DNA from: Synechococcales cyanobacterium M55_K2018_004 | GTDB lineage: Bacteria > Cyanobacteriota > Cyanobacteriia > Elainellales > Elainellaceae | Assembly: GCA_015295905.1 (NCBI GenBank) | Contig: DVEB01000333.1 | Location: 1 to 41,502 of the forward strand | Reading direction: 5' to 3' | Length of the DNA stretch: 41,502 nucleotides | Shown here: positions 8,418-16,488 of the stretch, piece by piece | Position numbering within the stretch: the stretch's first letter is position 1 | Layout of the letters: the number at the start of each line of letters is the position of its first letter | Position numbers and translations under genes: made by a program | The notes under the pieces: model-generated | What the model was told of the DNA's origin: nothing | The model's database searches: none | Seen by the model: the letters and a program-made list of their open reading frames with translations, nothing else

Positions 8418-8636
8418 CTATGCAAGTTCCCGCTTTTGCGGGCGGAAGTTCAGGAAAGGACTGAGCAGCAACAAACCGGGGAAGAAGAAAAAGACCAGAA
8501 AATACATAAGTAAGCGCTCAACCGAACTCGCGGTGTACCAGCGATTTTTTAAGTAGAAGAAGATGAGTGCGGGCAGCACCACTAGGTATGCACCACCCAG
8601 AGCCAGGTAGAGAAGTGGAACTAGGGGAAGAGACAT
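8418..8636 (-). CDS. ndhL: NAD(P)H-quinone oxidoreductase subunit L
   Basis: A 72-residue membrane protein with two hydrophobic helices (about 5-27 and 41-62). It is an oxygenic-photosynthesis-specific subunit of NDH-1, needed for cyclic electron flow and CO2 uptake (formerly IctA). The segment [30 protein letters not shown] is nearly diagnostic. ATG start at 8636. Its 3' end faces trxA with element copy B between. Confidence 0.93.
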   Translation of the reverse strand: MSLPLVPLLYLALGGAYLVVLPALIFFYLKNRWYTASSVERLLMYFLVFFFFPGLLLLSPFLNFRPQKRELA

Positions 8637-8746
8637 AGAGATAACTTAATCCTACAAATAGGTCTGGCACAGTAATGCCAAGGGTTGGAGCACGTCCATT
8701 CTACCGTCTTGACATCCATAACTTGCATAACGGAATTGCCGATTTG

Positions 8747-8791
8747 AAAAATAACGTTTGAGAGGCGGGCGGCGTGCGCCTCTCAAACGTT
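8747..8791 (-). terminator. Rho-independent terminator
   Basis: A perfect 15-bp stem (AACGTTTGAGAGGCG and complement, 9-nt loop), followed on the minus strand by TTATTTTT. It ends the transcript of the NTF2-like gene and lies ahead of ndhL. Confidence 0.85.
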
Positions 8792-8912
8792 ACGCCCAGA
8801 TTGAGTACAGCCTCAGTCTTGAGTTTGGACTCAATGGCATCAACCAGCCTCAGTACTAGCATTCCTCTCGCTCAATGACACGGGGGTAAAACTTGACCAG
8901 ATGCAGTCTAGT

Positions 8913-9809
8913 CTAAGGCTGAGCGGTTGCCGGAGTCACTCTTAATCGTCGGGTTTCGATCGTAATGCCATCCTCTCGAACAATGACTGCAGAGAGCCAG
9001 CGACTCCCTGGAGTTGCTGGAGCCCGACCAATTTTGAATAAGCCACCAGCGGGCAAAAGCTCTAGGTCGGCAGGGGCAGGCATGATGTACTGACTAGGGT
9101 CAACCGGAGCATCGACTGCGGCACCTAACAGGAGGCGATCGCCCAACGGTTCCTGCACAATAGCATCAAAATTGAACTCTCGCCCCAGGGAGACCTGCTC
9201 AGGCAGGAGAATTTGCACAGTTGGAGGATTTTGGCCTGACGTCAGCCGTACTTGCTCGGCTAGAATTTCCTGCTGGGCAATTTTTCCATTTTCATAGCGT
9301 TGCCGACTCCGAATGGTGGCCGTCAGGTTCATCACCCGTCCCTCTAGCATTTGTGTGCCCCTCACCGTTGTCGTCGTCTCGGCCACTAGGCCATTGGCAT
9401 ATTGCTGCCACCCCGTAATCACCGTTCGGTAATTTAAGTTGGAGAAACGGTTCCAGAAATTGTTCAGTGCATCGTTGAGGGTGCGATAGGTCAGACCATC
9501 TGAGTGTGTGAAGGAACGGCTGTAGAGCCGCATGACTCCCCGGCGATCTTCACGGCTTGCCGCTTGATCGAGCTGGGTCACAATTTGAGTCAGTTCTGCA
9601 GGAGCAGTGTCGCCCGACCGCAGAACTACTTCGGCGGCTTTGCCCAAGCCAGAAGTCAGTGCTAGCAGCAAGGAAGTGAGGAGGGCAATTTGGGGTAAGC
9701 GGGTCAGGCCGCATAATTTCCTGCGGAAAGCCGCGGGTCTCTGGCGAGAGCACTCCCCAGAGGCATGACAGGAGATAGAGGGGCGAGAAATCAACGAGAT
9801 CAACAACAT
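8913..9809 (-). CDS. Secreted NTF2-like conserved protein
   Basis: Conserved cyanobacterial protein of unknown function. After a hydrophobic export segment (PQIALLTSLLLALTSGLGKAAE) comes a domain of the NTF2/SnoaL (DUF4440-like) type, about 110 residues, with typical text IVTQLDQAASREDRRGVMRLYS and LNDALNNFWNRFSNLNYRTVI, then a C-terminal beta-rich part. It is probably periplasmic or lipid-anchored. The start is uncertain: the frame is open to a TTG at 9938, the nearest in-frame ATG is at 9809, and neither sits directly before the signal peptide. A well-placed ATG at 9712-9714 with AGGAA upstream is out of frame by one base. A single-base change at the start is possible. Confidence 0.7.
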   Translation of the reverse strand: MLLISLISRPSISCHASGECSRQRPAAFRRKLCGLTRLPQIALLTSLLLALTSGLGKAAEVVLRSGDTAPAELTQIVTQLDQAASREDRRGVMRLYSRSFTHSDGLTYRTLNDALNNFWNRFSNLNYRTVITGWQQYANGLVAETTTTVRGTQMLEGRVMNLTATIRSRQRYENGKIAQQEILAEQVRLTSGQNPPTVQILLPEQVSLGREFNFDAIVQEPLGDRLLLGAAVDAPVDPSQYIMPAPADLELLPAGGLFKIGRAPATPGSRWLSAVIVREDGITIETRRLRVTPATAQP

Positions 9810-10076
9810 AGTGGCAACTATTCCAAAAACTTTGCCCTTAGACGAAAATCGTAGTCTGCGTGAGTGCTTCTGGGCAGCGAGTGTGTGCCACCCCCTGACC
9901 TGCCCATCTAGACGGCAGTCCTTGCTGTTCGCAGTCAAACGGAACAGGACTCTCCTGCGAATGCGTAGCCGCAGCCATGTAGAGGGGTGAGGTAGCGAAG
10001 CGGATCGAGAATTCTTTATACTTCAGTTCGGTATTAGTCTAAGTTGTTCTGCTGCACCTCCGCTACAAAATCAAGT

Positions 10077-11150
10077 ATGTCTACTAAACTTCTGATTGCT
10101 GCCAGTGGTACTGGCGGTCATTTGTTTCCAGCGATCGCCACAGCAGAGCAACTCGCCACGGACTGCCAAGTTGAGTGGCTGGGGGTGCCCGACCGTCTAG
10201 AGACCAAGTTAGTTCCTGCCTGCTATCCACTCCACACAATTAGCGTAGAGGGATTTCAGGGCAAACCAGGACTGGGAACACTAAAGACCCTAGGTAAGCT
10301 GTTGGTGGCGATTATCAAGGTGCGTCAACTGTTGCAACGGGGCCAGTTTCGCAGCGTTTTCACTACAGGGGGATACATTGCCGCTCCAGCTATTATTGCC
10401 GCGCGATCGCTCGGTCTGCCAGCCATCCTGCACGAGGCAAATGCACTTCCAGGCAAGGTAACACGCTTCCTAAGTCCCTGGTGCAGCACGGTTGCCTTGG
10501 GGTTTGCTGAGGCGGCCCAGTTTCTCCCCCGCGCTAAGACAGTGATGGTTGGGACTCCAGTGCGATCGCAGTTTTTTCAACCACCGCCGCTCGACCTCCC
10601 AATTGCTGAGGGTGTGCCGCTGCTGGTTGTGGTGGGTGGCAGTCAGGGAGCGGTAGTCGTCAACCAGTTGGTGAGAGCCTGTGTCCCAGCTTGGGTCGAG
10701 GCTGGCATCTGGGTGGTGCATCTGACCGGGGAGAATGACCCTGATGCCCTCAGCCTCAGCCACCCTCGTTATTTTCCCCTCCCCTTCTTCGACAACATGG
10801 CGGCGCTGCTGCATCGGGCAGACTTGGCAGTGAGCCGAGCCGGAGCAGGGACTTTGACAGAACTGGCGATCGCCCAGACCCCTGCGATTCTAATCCCCTA
10901 TCCCTTTGCGGCGGATGATCACCAAACCTATAACGCCCGCGTGTTTGCTGCTGCAGGAGCGGCGCTGTTGCACCAGCAGTCTGACTTGACGGCTCATCAA
11001 TTGCAACAAGAGGTTCTTGATCTTCTCGGTGGCACTCACGGGAATTGCAGGAAAACTTTAGACGACATGAAAGCAGCAACGGCTAGTCTAGCTGTGACAG
11101 ACAGTGCGACTCGTCTGGCAACGCTGATCCTACAATCGTTTTCAGGCTAG
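10077..11150 (+). CDS. murG: UDP-GlcNAc:lipid I GlcNAc transferase MurG
   Basis: A 357-residue peripheral membrane GT-B glycosyltransferase that adds GlcNAc to lipid I to make lipid II. Motifs: GTGGHLFPAIATAEQL near the N-terminus, GGYIAAPAIIAARSLGLP, HEANALPGKVTR, VVVGGSQGA and, in the UDP-GlcNAc site, SRAGAGTLTELA with IPYPFAADDHQTYNA. I start it at ATG 10077 (MSTKLLIAASGTGG), where the family begins, although the frame reaches a TTG at 10044. Together with ftsW this window holds two peptidoglycan genes, but separately, as is usual in cyanobacteria. Confidence 0.96.
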   Translation: MSTKLLIAASGTGGHLFPAIATAEQLATDCQVEWLGVPDRLETKLVPACYPLHTISVEGFQGKPGLGTLKTLGKLLVAIIKVRQLLQRGQFRSVFTTGGYIAAPAIIAARSLGLPAILHEANALPGKVTRFLSPWCSTVALGFAEAAQFLPRAKTVMVGTPVRSQFFQPPPLDLPIAEGVPLLVVVGGSQGAVVVNQLVRACVPAWVEAGIWVVHLTGENDPDALSLSHPRYFPLPFFDNMAALLHRADLAVSRAGAGTLTELAIAQTPAILIPYPFAADDHQTYNARVFAAAGAALLHQQSDLTAHQLQQEVLDLLGGTHGNCRKTLDDMKAATASLAVTDSATRLATLILQSFSG

Positions 11151-11545
11151 CTTCTCTGCAAACTTTAATTGTTTTCACTGATCCCCGTTGATTTAGCCCT
11201 GTAAAGAATCATCGCAGAGCGATCGCCAGTGCTGCGGCAATTCCTATGATTTCCCTATAGGCTTTCAGTCGTTTCGATCGCCCTCACTTGGTGTACGGAC
11301 TGCAAAGCTTGTCTCCAGCGATTTGGGGGTGGTTATGCATCCATGTTCAAACCTGAGCTACGCTATTCAGACTTTGCCAGAAGGGGCGACTGATGTTTTT
11401 TGCGTCACGCTCAACCCGTTTTCTGAACTTAACCTTGAAGACAGCAGTGAAGAACGGTTAGAACTCCGCTTTGTTTCGGTAGGCCGTGTTTTGACCGAGT
11501 AACTTGATTGAGTAACTTGACCGAGGGATTTTTATTAGCGTGTAT
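11151..11545. other. Non-coding 3' region of murG
   Basis: 395 bp without a recognisable gene or RNA. The end (11491-11528) carries three imperfect 13-bp tandem units based on TTGACCGAGTAAC, directly before the double-hairpin element. Confidence 0.55.
11491..11528. repeat. Imperfect tandem repeat, about 3 x 13 bp
   Basis: TTGACCGAGTAAC, TTGATTGAGTAAC, TTGACCGAGGGA in a row. Same 13-bp period as the repeats at 1185, 6230 and 24828. Confidence 0.8.
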
Positions 11546-11670
11546 TAACGTGAATTCGGGATCAGTTAAAACCCTTACTTTTCTGTGCGCGACGCGCACA
11601 GAAAAGTAAGGGTTTTGGGGCACCGCGCTAGGCGCGGTGCCCCAAAACCCGCTTAACCAGAACAGATATT
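11546..11670 (+). repeat. Double-hairpin element, copy C
   Basis: Between convergent murG and prmA. Left terminus TAACGTGAATTCGGGATCAG. Hairpin 1: perfect 24-bp arms 11568-11591 and 11593-11616 around one A. Hairpin 2: perfect 19-bp arms 11610-11628 and 11632-11650. The two stems share GGGTTTT. The right terminus is diverged. The stem 1 sequence differs from the other copies (CTTACTTTTCTG) on both arms. Confidence 0.9.
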
Positions 11671-11772
11671 TTATTACATCTACCCAATTGCTGAGGCCAG
11701 CGTCCAAACGCAACTTTGGTGTAGGAGTGCGTCCCCACACGCCGCGTCAGCAGCCCTGCCAGCGCAGTGAAT

Positions 11773-12669
11773 TTAGGATCGCCGCACGTTGAGGCAGCAC
11801 CAGTCCTGTTTGCGCCACAAAGTTGCTACAACCCAGCCATTCTGTTCCAGGGCATCGGCGACTGGCTTAACCTGTTCTAACAGGATGCCGCTGAGGATGC
11901 CCCAGGTCGTGGGTTTGGCGATCGCCTCTAGTTTGGGGATCAAGTCAACAATGACCTCTGCCAAGATGTTACAGAGGATACCATCGACGGGAGCATCGAC
12001 CATTTCGATCAGTTGTTCAATACTGCCCTCTGCAACAATCAGCCGATCGGGAGCAATGCCATTGAGTTCGCGACTTACCTCAGTAGCCCGGACGGCTAGG
12101 GGATCAGTGTCTACCGCGTAGGCTTTCTTAGCCCCCAATAGAATGGCACCAATTGACAGGATCCCAGTTCCACAGCCAATATCGGCAACGACGGCCTGAG
12201 CTGCTTCAGCGGGGTCTCCCAGTCGCATTTCCAGAGACTCCAAACAAAGCTGGGTCGTTTGATGCGCCCCCGTGCCAAAGGCCACACCAGGGTCGAGCCG
12301 GAGGACAAGGCGACTGGTGTTGGTGGGAACTGCTAACCAAGCGGGATAAATCAGGAAGCGATCGCCAATTTCCTGGGGATGCCAGTAGTCCTTCCAACTA
12401 TTCGACCAGTCTTCCTCGTCAATTAAGTACCACTGCACCACTGGTGGAGACATGCCCGCACACAGGGCATCTTGTTTAAGCAGCAACGCCAAGGCGGCCA
12501 AGTCTAGCAGTTGCGCCTGCATCTGGGGGACGTATCCTTTCACCAGACAGGTCTGCCCTTTCGTTTCGCTGAGGGTGCCCTTGCAACCAAAGCTCTCCAT
12601 CCGCCAGTAGACCAAATCTTCTACAGGCGGTTCACAGAGCACTTGAATTTCCCACCAACTATTTGCCAA
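11773..12669 (-). CDS. prmA: Ribosomal protein L11 methyltransferase
   Basis: A 298-residue SAM-dependent methyltransferase that trimethylates ribosomal protein L11. The class I SAM site is [18 protein letters not shown], and [20 protein letters not shown] and [11 protein letters not shown] are PrmA signatures. The start is a TTG at 12669 ([11 protein letters not shown]), chosen because PrmA homologues begin with (M)xNSWWEI. It starts 4 nt after the serA stop, so the two form an operon with probable translational coupling; the ribosome-binding site is weak, fitting low expression. Confidence 0.95.
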   Translation of the reverse strand: MANSWWEIQVLCEPPVEDLVYWRMESFGCKGTLSETKGQTCLVKGYVPQMQAQLLDLAALALLLKQDALCAGMSPPVVQWYLIDEEDWSNSWKDYWHPQEIGDRFLIYPAWLAVPTNTSRLVLRLDPGVAFGTGAHQTTQLCLESLEMRLGDPAEAAQAVVADIGCGTGILSIGAILLGAKKAYAVDTDPLAVRATEVSRELNGIAPDRLIVAEGSIEQLIEMVDAPVDGILCNILAEVIVDLIPKLEAIAKPTTWGILSGILLEQVKPVADALEQNGWVVATLWRKQDWCCLNVRRS

Positions 12670-12673
12670 AGCC

Positions 12674-14260
12674 CTAACTCGAAAGCGTTACGGTATAAGC
12701 ATCCCGAATGCCTGGTTGCTTAGTAATTTCTGCCAAAATGCCCTCCGGCAGAGGGTCGTCTAGGCTCAACACCATGACCGCCTCGCCCCGCACAATCTTG
12801 CGTCCCACCTGCATACTGGCAATGTTGACGTTGAAACTGCCTAGGAGGGAGCCAATCCTGCCGATAATGCCTGGCATATCGCGGTGCAAGGTAAACAGCA
12901 TGTACTGGCTAGGAGGCACGTTGATGGGAAAATCATCAATATTAGTGATGCGGATTTCACTATCCCCTAGCAAAGCCCCGGTGACCGAGTGCTCACCCAA
13001 AGGGCCAGTAGCGGTCAATTTCAGCGAACCGGTGTAGTCTCGCACGGAGGCATCGCGTGTTTCCGTTACCCGGATACCACGCTCCTTCGCTTCAATGCTG
13101 GCATTCACGTAGTTCACTCGCTCCTGCAGGGCGTGAGAGAGCAATCCTTTAAGGGCTGCAATCACAATTGGCTGCCCCTCACTAGCCGCCATTTCTCCCT
13201 GCAAACGGATGTTGAAACTCTCAATTCGTCCACCGCTCAACTGACTGACCAAGTTGCCCAGGGTTTCGGCCAGTTGCAGGTAGGGACGCAGTTTTTCCAA
13301 CAGGTCGGGACGTAGACCAGGAATGTTGACAGCCGAACGGGCGGGCAACCCCAGCAATACATCGCGGATCTGCTCAGCGACATCAATTGCTACATTCACC
13401 TGCGCCTCTTCCGTAGAAGCGCCCAGATGGGGTGTGAGAATCATCTCTTTGCCAAGGTCTCGTAGGGGAGACTCACCCAGCGGCTCCTGCTCAAACACAT
13501 CCAGGGCTGCACCGCCAATTTTCCCCTGCTGAATGGCTTCAGCAAGGGCTGCTTCGTCGATAATGCCGCCCCGCGCACAATTGATAATGCGGACGGTGGG
13601 CTTCATTTTGGCAATCGCCTCGGCATTGATCAGGTGATAGGTCTCCGGCGTTTTGGGTAGGTGTAGCGTGATGTAGTCCGACTCGCGGAACAGGATATCC
13701 AACTCGACGAGATGAACCCCCAACTGCTCGGCCCGTTCGCTTGAGAGGTAGGGATCGTAGGCTAGTAGCCGCATCCCCATGGCGCGGGCGATCGTCGCAA
13801 CGTGGGAGCCAATCTTCCCCAAACCAACGATACCCAGCGTCTTTTTGTAGACCTCGACCCCCATGAACTTGCTGCGCTCCCACTTGTTCGCCTTGACGGA
13901 CTGGTCGGCAGCAGGGATATAGCGTGACAGCGACAGCATCATTGCGATTGCGTGTTCCGCAGCGGCGATCGTATTACCTTCTGGAGAATTGACCACCAAG
14001 ATGCCACGACGGGTAGCCGCCGGGACATCGACGTTATCCACGCCAACTCCTGCTCGTCCAATGATTTTGAGTTGCGTTGCAGCATCGATCATCGCTGCAG
14101 TGACCCGAGTGCCAGAGCGGATCATCAGCGCATCGTATTCAGGAATGATCTGAATCAGTTGCTCTGGCGATAACCCAGTCTTGACGTCTACCTGGGCAAC
14201 CTGGGAAAGAATGTCGATCCCAACCTGATCAATGGGGTCAGAGACAAGAACCTTGGGCAT
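12674..14260 (-). CDS. serA: D-3-phosphoglycerate dehydrogenase
   Basis: A 528-residue long-form PGDH, first enzyme of serine synthesis from 3-phosphoglycerate. Order: substrate domain, NAD-binding Rossmann domain with [13 protein letters not shown], catalytic segment [14 protein letters not shown] and [13 protein letters not shown], an intervening ASB domain, and a C-terminal ACT domain ([20 protein letters not shown]) that may bind serine. ATG at 14260 ([14 protein letters not shown]) matches the family start; the frame extends 11 codons further. Operon with prmA. Confidence 0.96.
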   Translation of the reverse strand: MPKVLVSDPIDQVGIDILSQVAQVDVKTGLSPEQLIQIIPEYDALMIRSGTRVTAAMIDAATQLKIIGRAGVGVDNVDVPAATRRGILVVNSPEGNTIAAAEHAIAMMLSLSRYIPAADQSVKANKWERSKFMGVEVYKKTLGIVGLGKIGSHVATIARAMGMRLLAYDPYLSSERAEQLGVHLVELDILFRESDYITLHLPKTPETYHLINAEAIAKMKPTVRIINCARGGIIDEAALAEAIQQGKIGGAALDVFEQEPLGESPLRDLGKEMILTPHLGASTEEAQVNVAIDVAEQIRDVLLGLPARSAVNIPGLRPDLLEKLRPYLQLAETLGNLVSQLSGGRIESFNIRLQGEMAASEGQPIVIAALKGLLSHALQERVNYVNASIEAKERGIRVTETRDASVRDYTGSLKLTATGPLGEHSVTGALLGDSEIRITNIDDFPINVPPSQYMLFTLHRDMPGIIGRIGSLLGSFNVNIASMQVGRKIVRGEAVMVLSLDDPLPEGILAEITKQPGIRDAYTVTLSS

Positions 14261-14627
14261 AGTGGCGACAAAAAGAAGGACGGGGAGGGACAAAAAATGG
14301 TGCGATCGCTCTGAACACAGGGTCTGAGTTACGCGGTGATACGTTGCAACCGTTGCAGTGTTTCAGGGTTTTTTGATTTTTCACCAGAGGTCATTCTACT
14401 GCAAAGGTGCGATCGCCCCTATGGAAACCCCCGAAAGATTTCAGGCTTTCCCCACCACTCCATCCATAGGCGCACGTCCAACACCATCATCAGATTCACA
14501 CCACTGAAATTTACCCCCCAATTCGGCTTCCCGAACAAATTGGGACGATTACCGCACTTTGTCAAAACTCGCAACATTTTGTTATATTTATTCACAGATT
14601 GAAACAAAGCTTTACTTGGAGGCGCGT
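14261..14627. other. Divergent region serA / small membrane protein
   Basis: 367 bp with promoters for both genes by position. I see HIP1 sites (14299, 14409) and AT-rich text near 14570-14600 but no defined box, RNA or ORF. Confidence 0.5.
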
Positions 14628-14861
14628 ATGGCGATCCTAATTTCTCTTTTTGTGATTGGTTGGGTAGCGGCAGCGGTGATCGGAACTCAAGCCTATTTCC
14701 GGGGTGAGCAGACCAAGCCTATCCATGCACGCAACTGGCGATCGCAGTCCTTTGAGCGCATTGCCCGCGCTATTACAGGCGCCGAGATCGACTACGAAAC
14801 TCGCGTTCCGGCTTTCCGCACCGCAGATGCCTACAACAGCCGCTTGCTCCCTGATGCATAG
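14628..14861 (+). CDS. Small cyanobacterial membrane protein, Psb35-like (tentative)
   Basis: A 77-residue protein with one N-terminal membrane helix (about 2-22) and a soluble, basic tail with RGEQTKPIHARNWRSQSF and a short C-terminus ending RLLPDA. It looks like a conserved cyanobacterial thylakoid protein; it may belong with the small photosystem II accessory proteins such as Psb35, but I am not sure of that name. ATG at 14628 is preceded by TGGAGG, so I prefer it to the ATG-type codon at 14559. The double-hairpin element D begins only about 4 nt after its stop. Confidence 0.75.
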   Translation: MAILISLFVIGWVAAAVIGTQAYFRGEQTKPIHARNWRSQSFERIARAITGAEIDYETRVPAFRTADAYNSRLLPDA

Positions 14862-14865
14862 TTCG

Positions 14866-14995
14866 TTAGCGTGAATTCGGGATAAGCTGAAACCCTTGAT
14901 GTTTCAGGTACGACGCACACGGAACATTAAGAACATTAAAGAGTTTGGGGCACCGCGCCCAGCGCGGTGCCCCAAACTCTTTAATGGCCCATAAG
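14866..14995 (+). repeat. Double-hairpin element, copy D
   Basis: Between the convergent small membrane-protein gene and the cysteine desulfurase. Left terminus TTAGCGTGAATTCGGGATAAG. Hairpin 1 is decayed. Hairpin 2 is perfect: 21-bp arms 14938-14958 and 14962-14982, reading AAAGAGTTTGGGG where other copies have GGGTTTTGGGG, with the matching change in the other arm. The right terminus is not clear. Confidence 0.85.
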
Positions 14996-15014
14996 CAGGC
15001 ACTCAAGGATCACG

Positions 15015-16181
15015 CTAAACGTTAGATAAAGTGGCCTCTAGGCCCAAGCGATGGAGAACTTGCTTCAGCACCGTTGCAGTCCAGTCTACATCGGCTGCTG
15101 TGGTATGGCGGCCTAGTGTCAGGCGAATCCCCCCTTTGGCCAACCGCTCACCCAGGCCCATTGCCAGCAGCACTGGACTGGGGGAGGGTTTGCCACTGTT
15201 GCAGGCAGCCCCTGCACTAATGGCAATCCCAGCTAAATTCATATCTCTGACCAGCGTCCTACCGCTGAGCCGCTCACCGTCAGAACAGCGTAGACAAAAG
15301 CTGACGTGATGGGGCAGTCGGTGTAGGCGATCGCCTGTGGGAATGAGGACGTCTACATCTGCAAGCTGGTCAAACAGGCGATCGCGCAGGGCCATCAGGC
15401 GGGGGGTTTCCGTCGCCATTTCCTGGGCAGCCAGTTCTGCGGCGATGCCAAAACCAGCGATCGCTGGCACAGCTTGCGTCCCCGATCGCAGGCGAAACTC
15501 CTGACCACCGCCCCGCAGCAGAGGCGCTAGTTCTACTCCCGATCGCACGTAGAGCGCACCTGCTCCCTGTGGTCCATAAATTTTGTGACTGGAGAGGGAG
15601 AGCAGGTCAACGGGAAGAGACTGCACGTTGATGGGTAAACGCCCTGCCACCTGCACTGCGTCAGTATGGAACAGTGCCCCATGGTTGCGAGTGATCTGCC
15701 CCAACAGTTCGATTGGTTGCAGGGTCCCCACCTCACTCTGCCCATAGATAACAGACACCAACACTGTATTGGGACGCAAAGCCGCCACTAAGGCTTGCGG
15801 CTCAACCCGGCCTTGGGGATTGACCGGCAGGCGAGTCACTTCCCATCCGGCTTGCTCGAGCGATCGCAGAGGTTCCGCAATAGCGGAATGCTCCACGCTG
15901 GAAGTAATCATGTGCTGTGGCACAGAAAATTGCTGGGCAACCCCAAAAATCGCCAGGTTGTCGGCCTCCGTTCCCCCGGAGGTGAAAATCATATTGTGTG
16001 GCTCCGCCCCGATCAGGTCAGCGACTTGCAGACGAGCCTGCTCGACCACCACGGCGGCCCGTTCGCCCCAGAAGTGCAGGCTCGATGGGTTGCCCCATTG
16101 CTCAGTCATCACCTGCTGCATTAGGGCGATCGCCTCTGGGCGGGGAGGCGTCGTAGCGCTGTAATCCAGATAAATCTGCAT
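15015..16181 (-). CDS. Cysteine desulfurase (NifS/IscS family)
   Basis: A 388-residue PLP enzyme that takes sulfur from cysteine as an enzyme-bound persulfide for Fe-S clusters or tRNA thiolation. Lys200 in LSSHKIYGPQGAG binds PLP, His98 is in SSVEHSA, and the persulfide Cys327 is in ISAGAACNSGKPSPS. The extended Cys loop indicates group I (NifS/IscS) rather than SufS. Fits IscS or one of the cyanobacterial NifS homologues; no isc or nif partners are nearby, so I give no symbol. ATG at 16181. A small basic ORF ends 18 nt upstream. Confidence 0.93.
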   Translation of the reverse strand: MQIYLDYSATTPPRPEAIALMQQVMTEQWGNPSSLHFWGERAAVVVEQARLQVADLIGAEPHNMIFTSGGTEADNLAIFGVAQQFSVPQHMITSSVEHSAIAEPLRSLEQAGWEVTRLPVNPQGRVEPQALVAALRPNTVLVSVIYGQSEVGTLQPIELLGQITRNHGALFHTDAVQVAGRLPINVQSLPVDLLSLSSHKIYGPQGAGALYVRSGVELAPLLRGGGQEFRLRSGTQAVPAIAGFGIAAELAAQEMATETPRLMALRDRLFDQLADVDVLIPTGDRLHRLPHHVSFCLRCSDGERLSGRTLVRDMNLAGIAISAGAACNSGKPSPSPVLLAMGLGERLAKGGIRLTLGRHTTAADVDWTATVLKQVLHRLGLEATLSNV

Positions 16182-16199
16182 GATCGCCTTCCAATCGGT

Positions 16200-16334
16200 C
16201 TACTCTTCCAGCATATAGCGTTTCTTCCGCTTCCCCCGCAACTGCTGCTTGGGGAAAGCGGCTTGGGGAGAAATGATGGGCTGATACCGTGTAACCCGGA
16301 CATTACGGCGACTTTTTCCGCAAGTTAAGCTCAT
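16200..16334 (-). CDS. Small basic protein, unrecognised
   Basis: A 44-codon ORF (or 72 codons from 16418) ending 18 nt before the cysteine desulfurase start on the same strand. The preferred ATG at 16334 gives MSLTCGKSRRNVRVTRYQPI and a tail KQQLRGKRKKRYMLEE; GGAAAG lies about 10 nt upstream. Charge is strongly positive and the ending is neat, which looks like a real small protein, but I do not recognise a family. It could be chance. Confidence 0.45.
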   Translation of the reverse strand: MSLTCGKSRRNVRVTRYQPIISPQAAFPKQQLRGKRKKRYMLEE

Positions 16335-16488
16335 GCCCAGCGTCTTTCCAGGTCTGAGTATCTGAACGCGACAACTTAAATAATCTTGCGTGAATCTGTT
16401 CTGTCCCTCAATCCGCACCTACGATTGAAATTATCGTTTTCATGGTTTAATCCAACCAATCCGCACCTTTAAGCACCTCTGCTGGGAT

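Noticed and set aside
11429-11740. 103-codon minus-strand ORF between murG and prmA
   Set aside because: Mostly translation of the double-hairpin element C; a similar peptide (GFWGT(A/T)..AV.QNP) also appears from copies B and E, as expected for repeat translation.
14628-14861. Psb34
   Set aside because: Single-helix PSII-related protein considered, but Psb34 as I recall it has a long N-terminal arm before its helix, while here the helix is at the extreme N-terminus.
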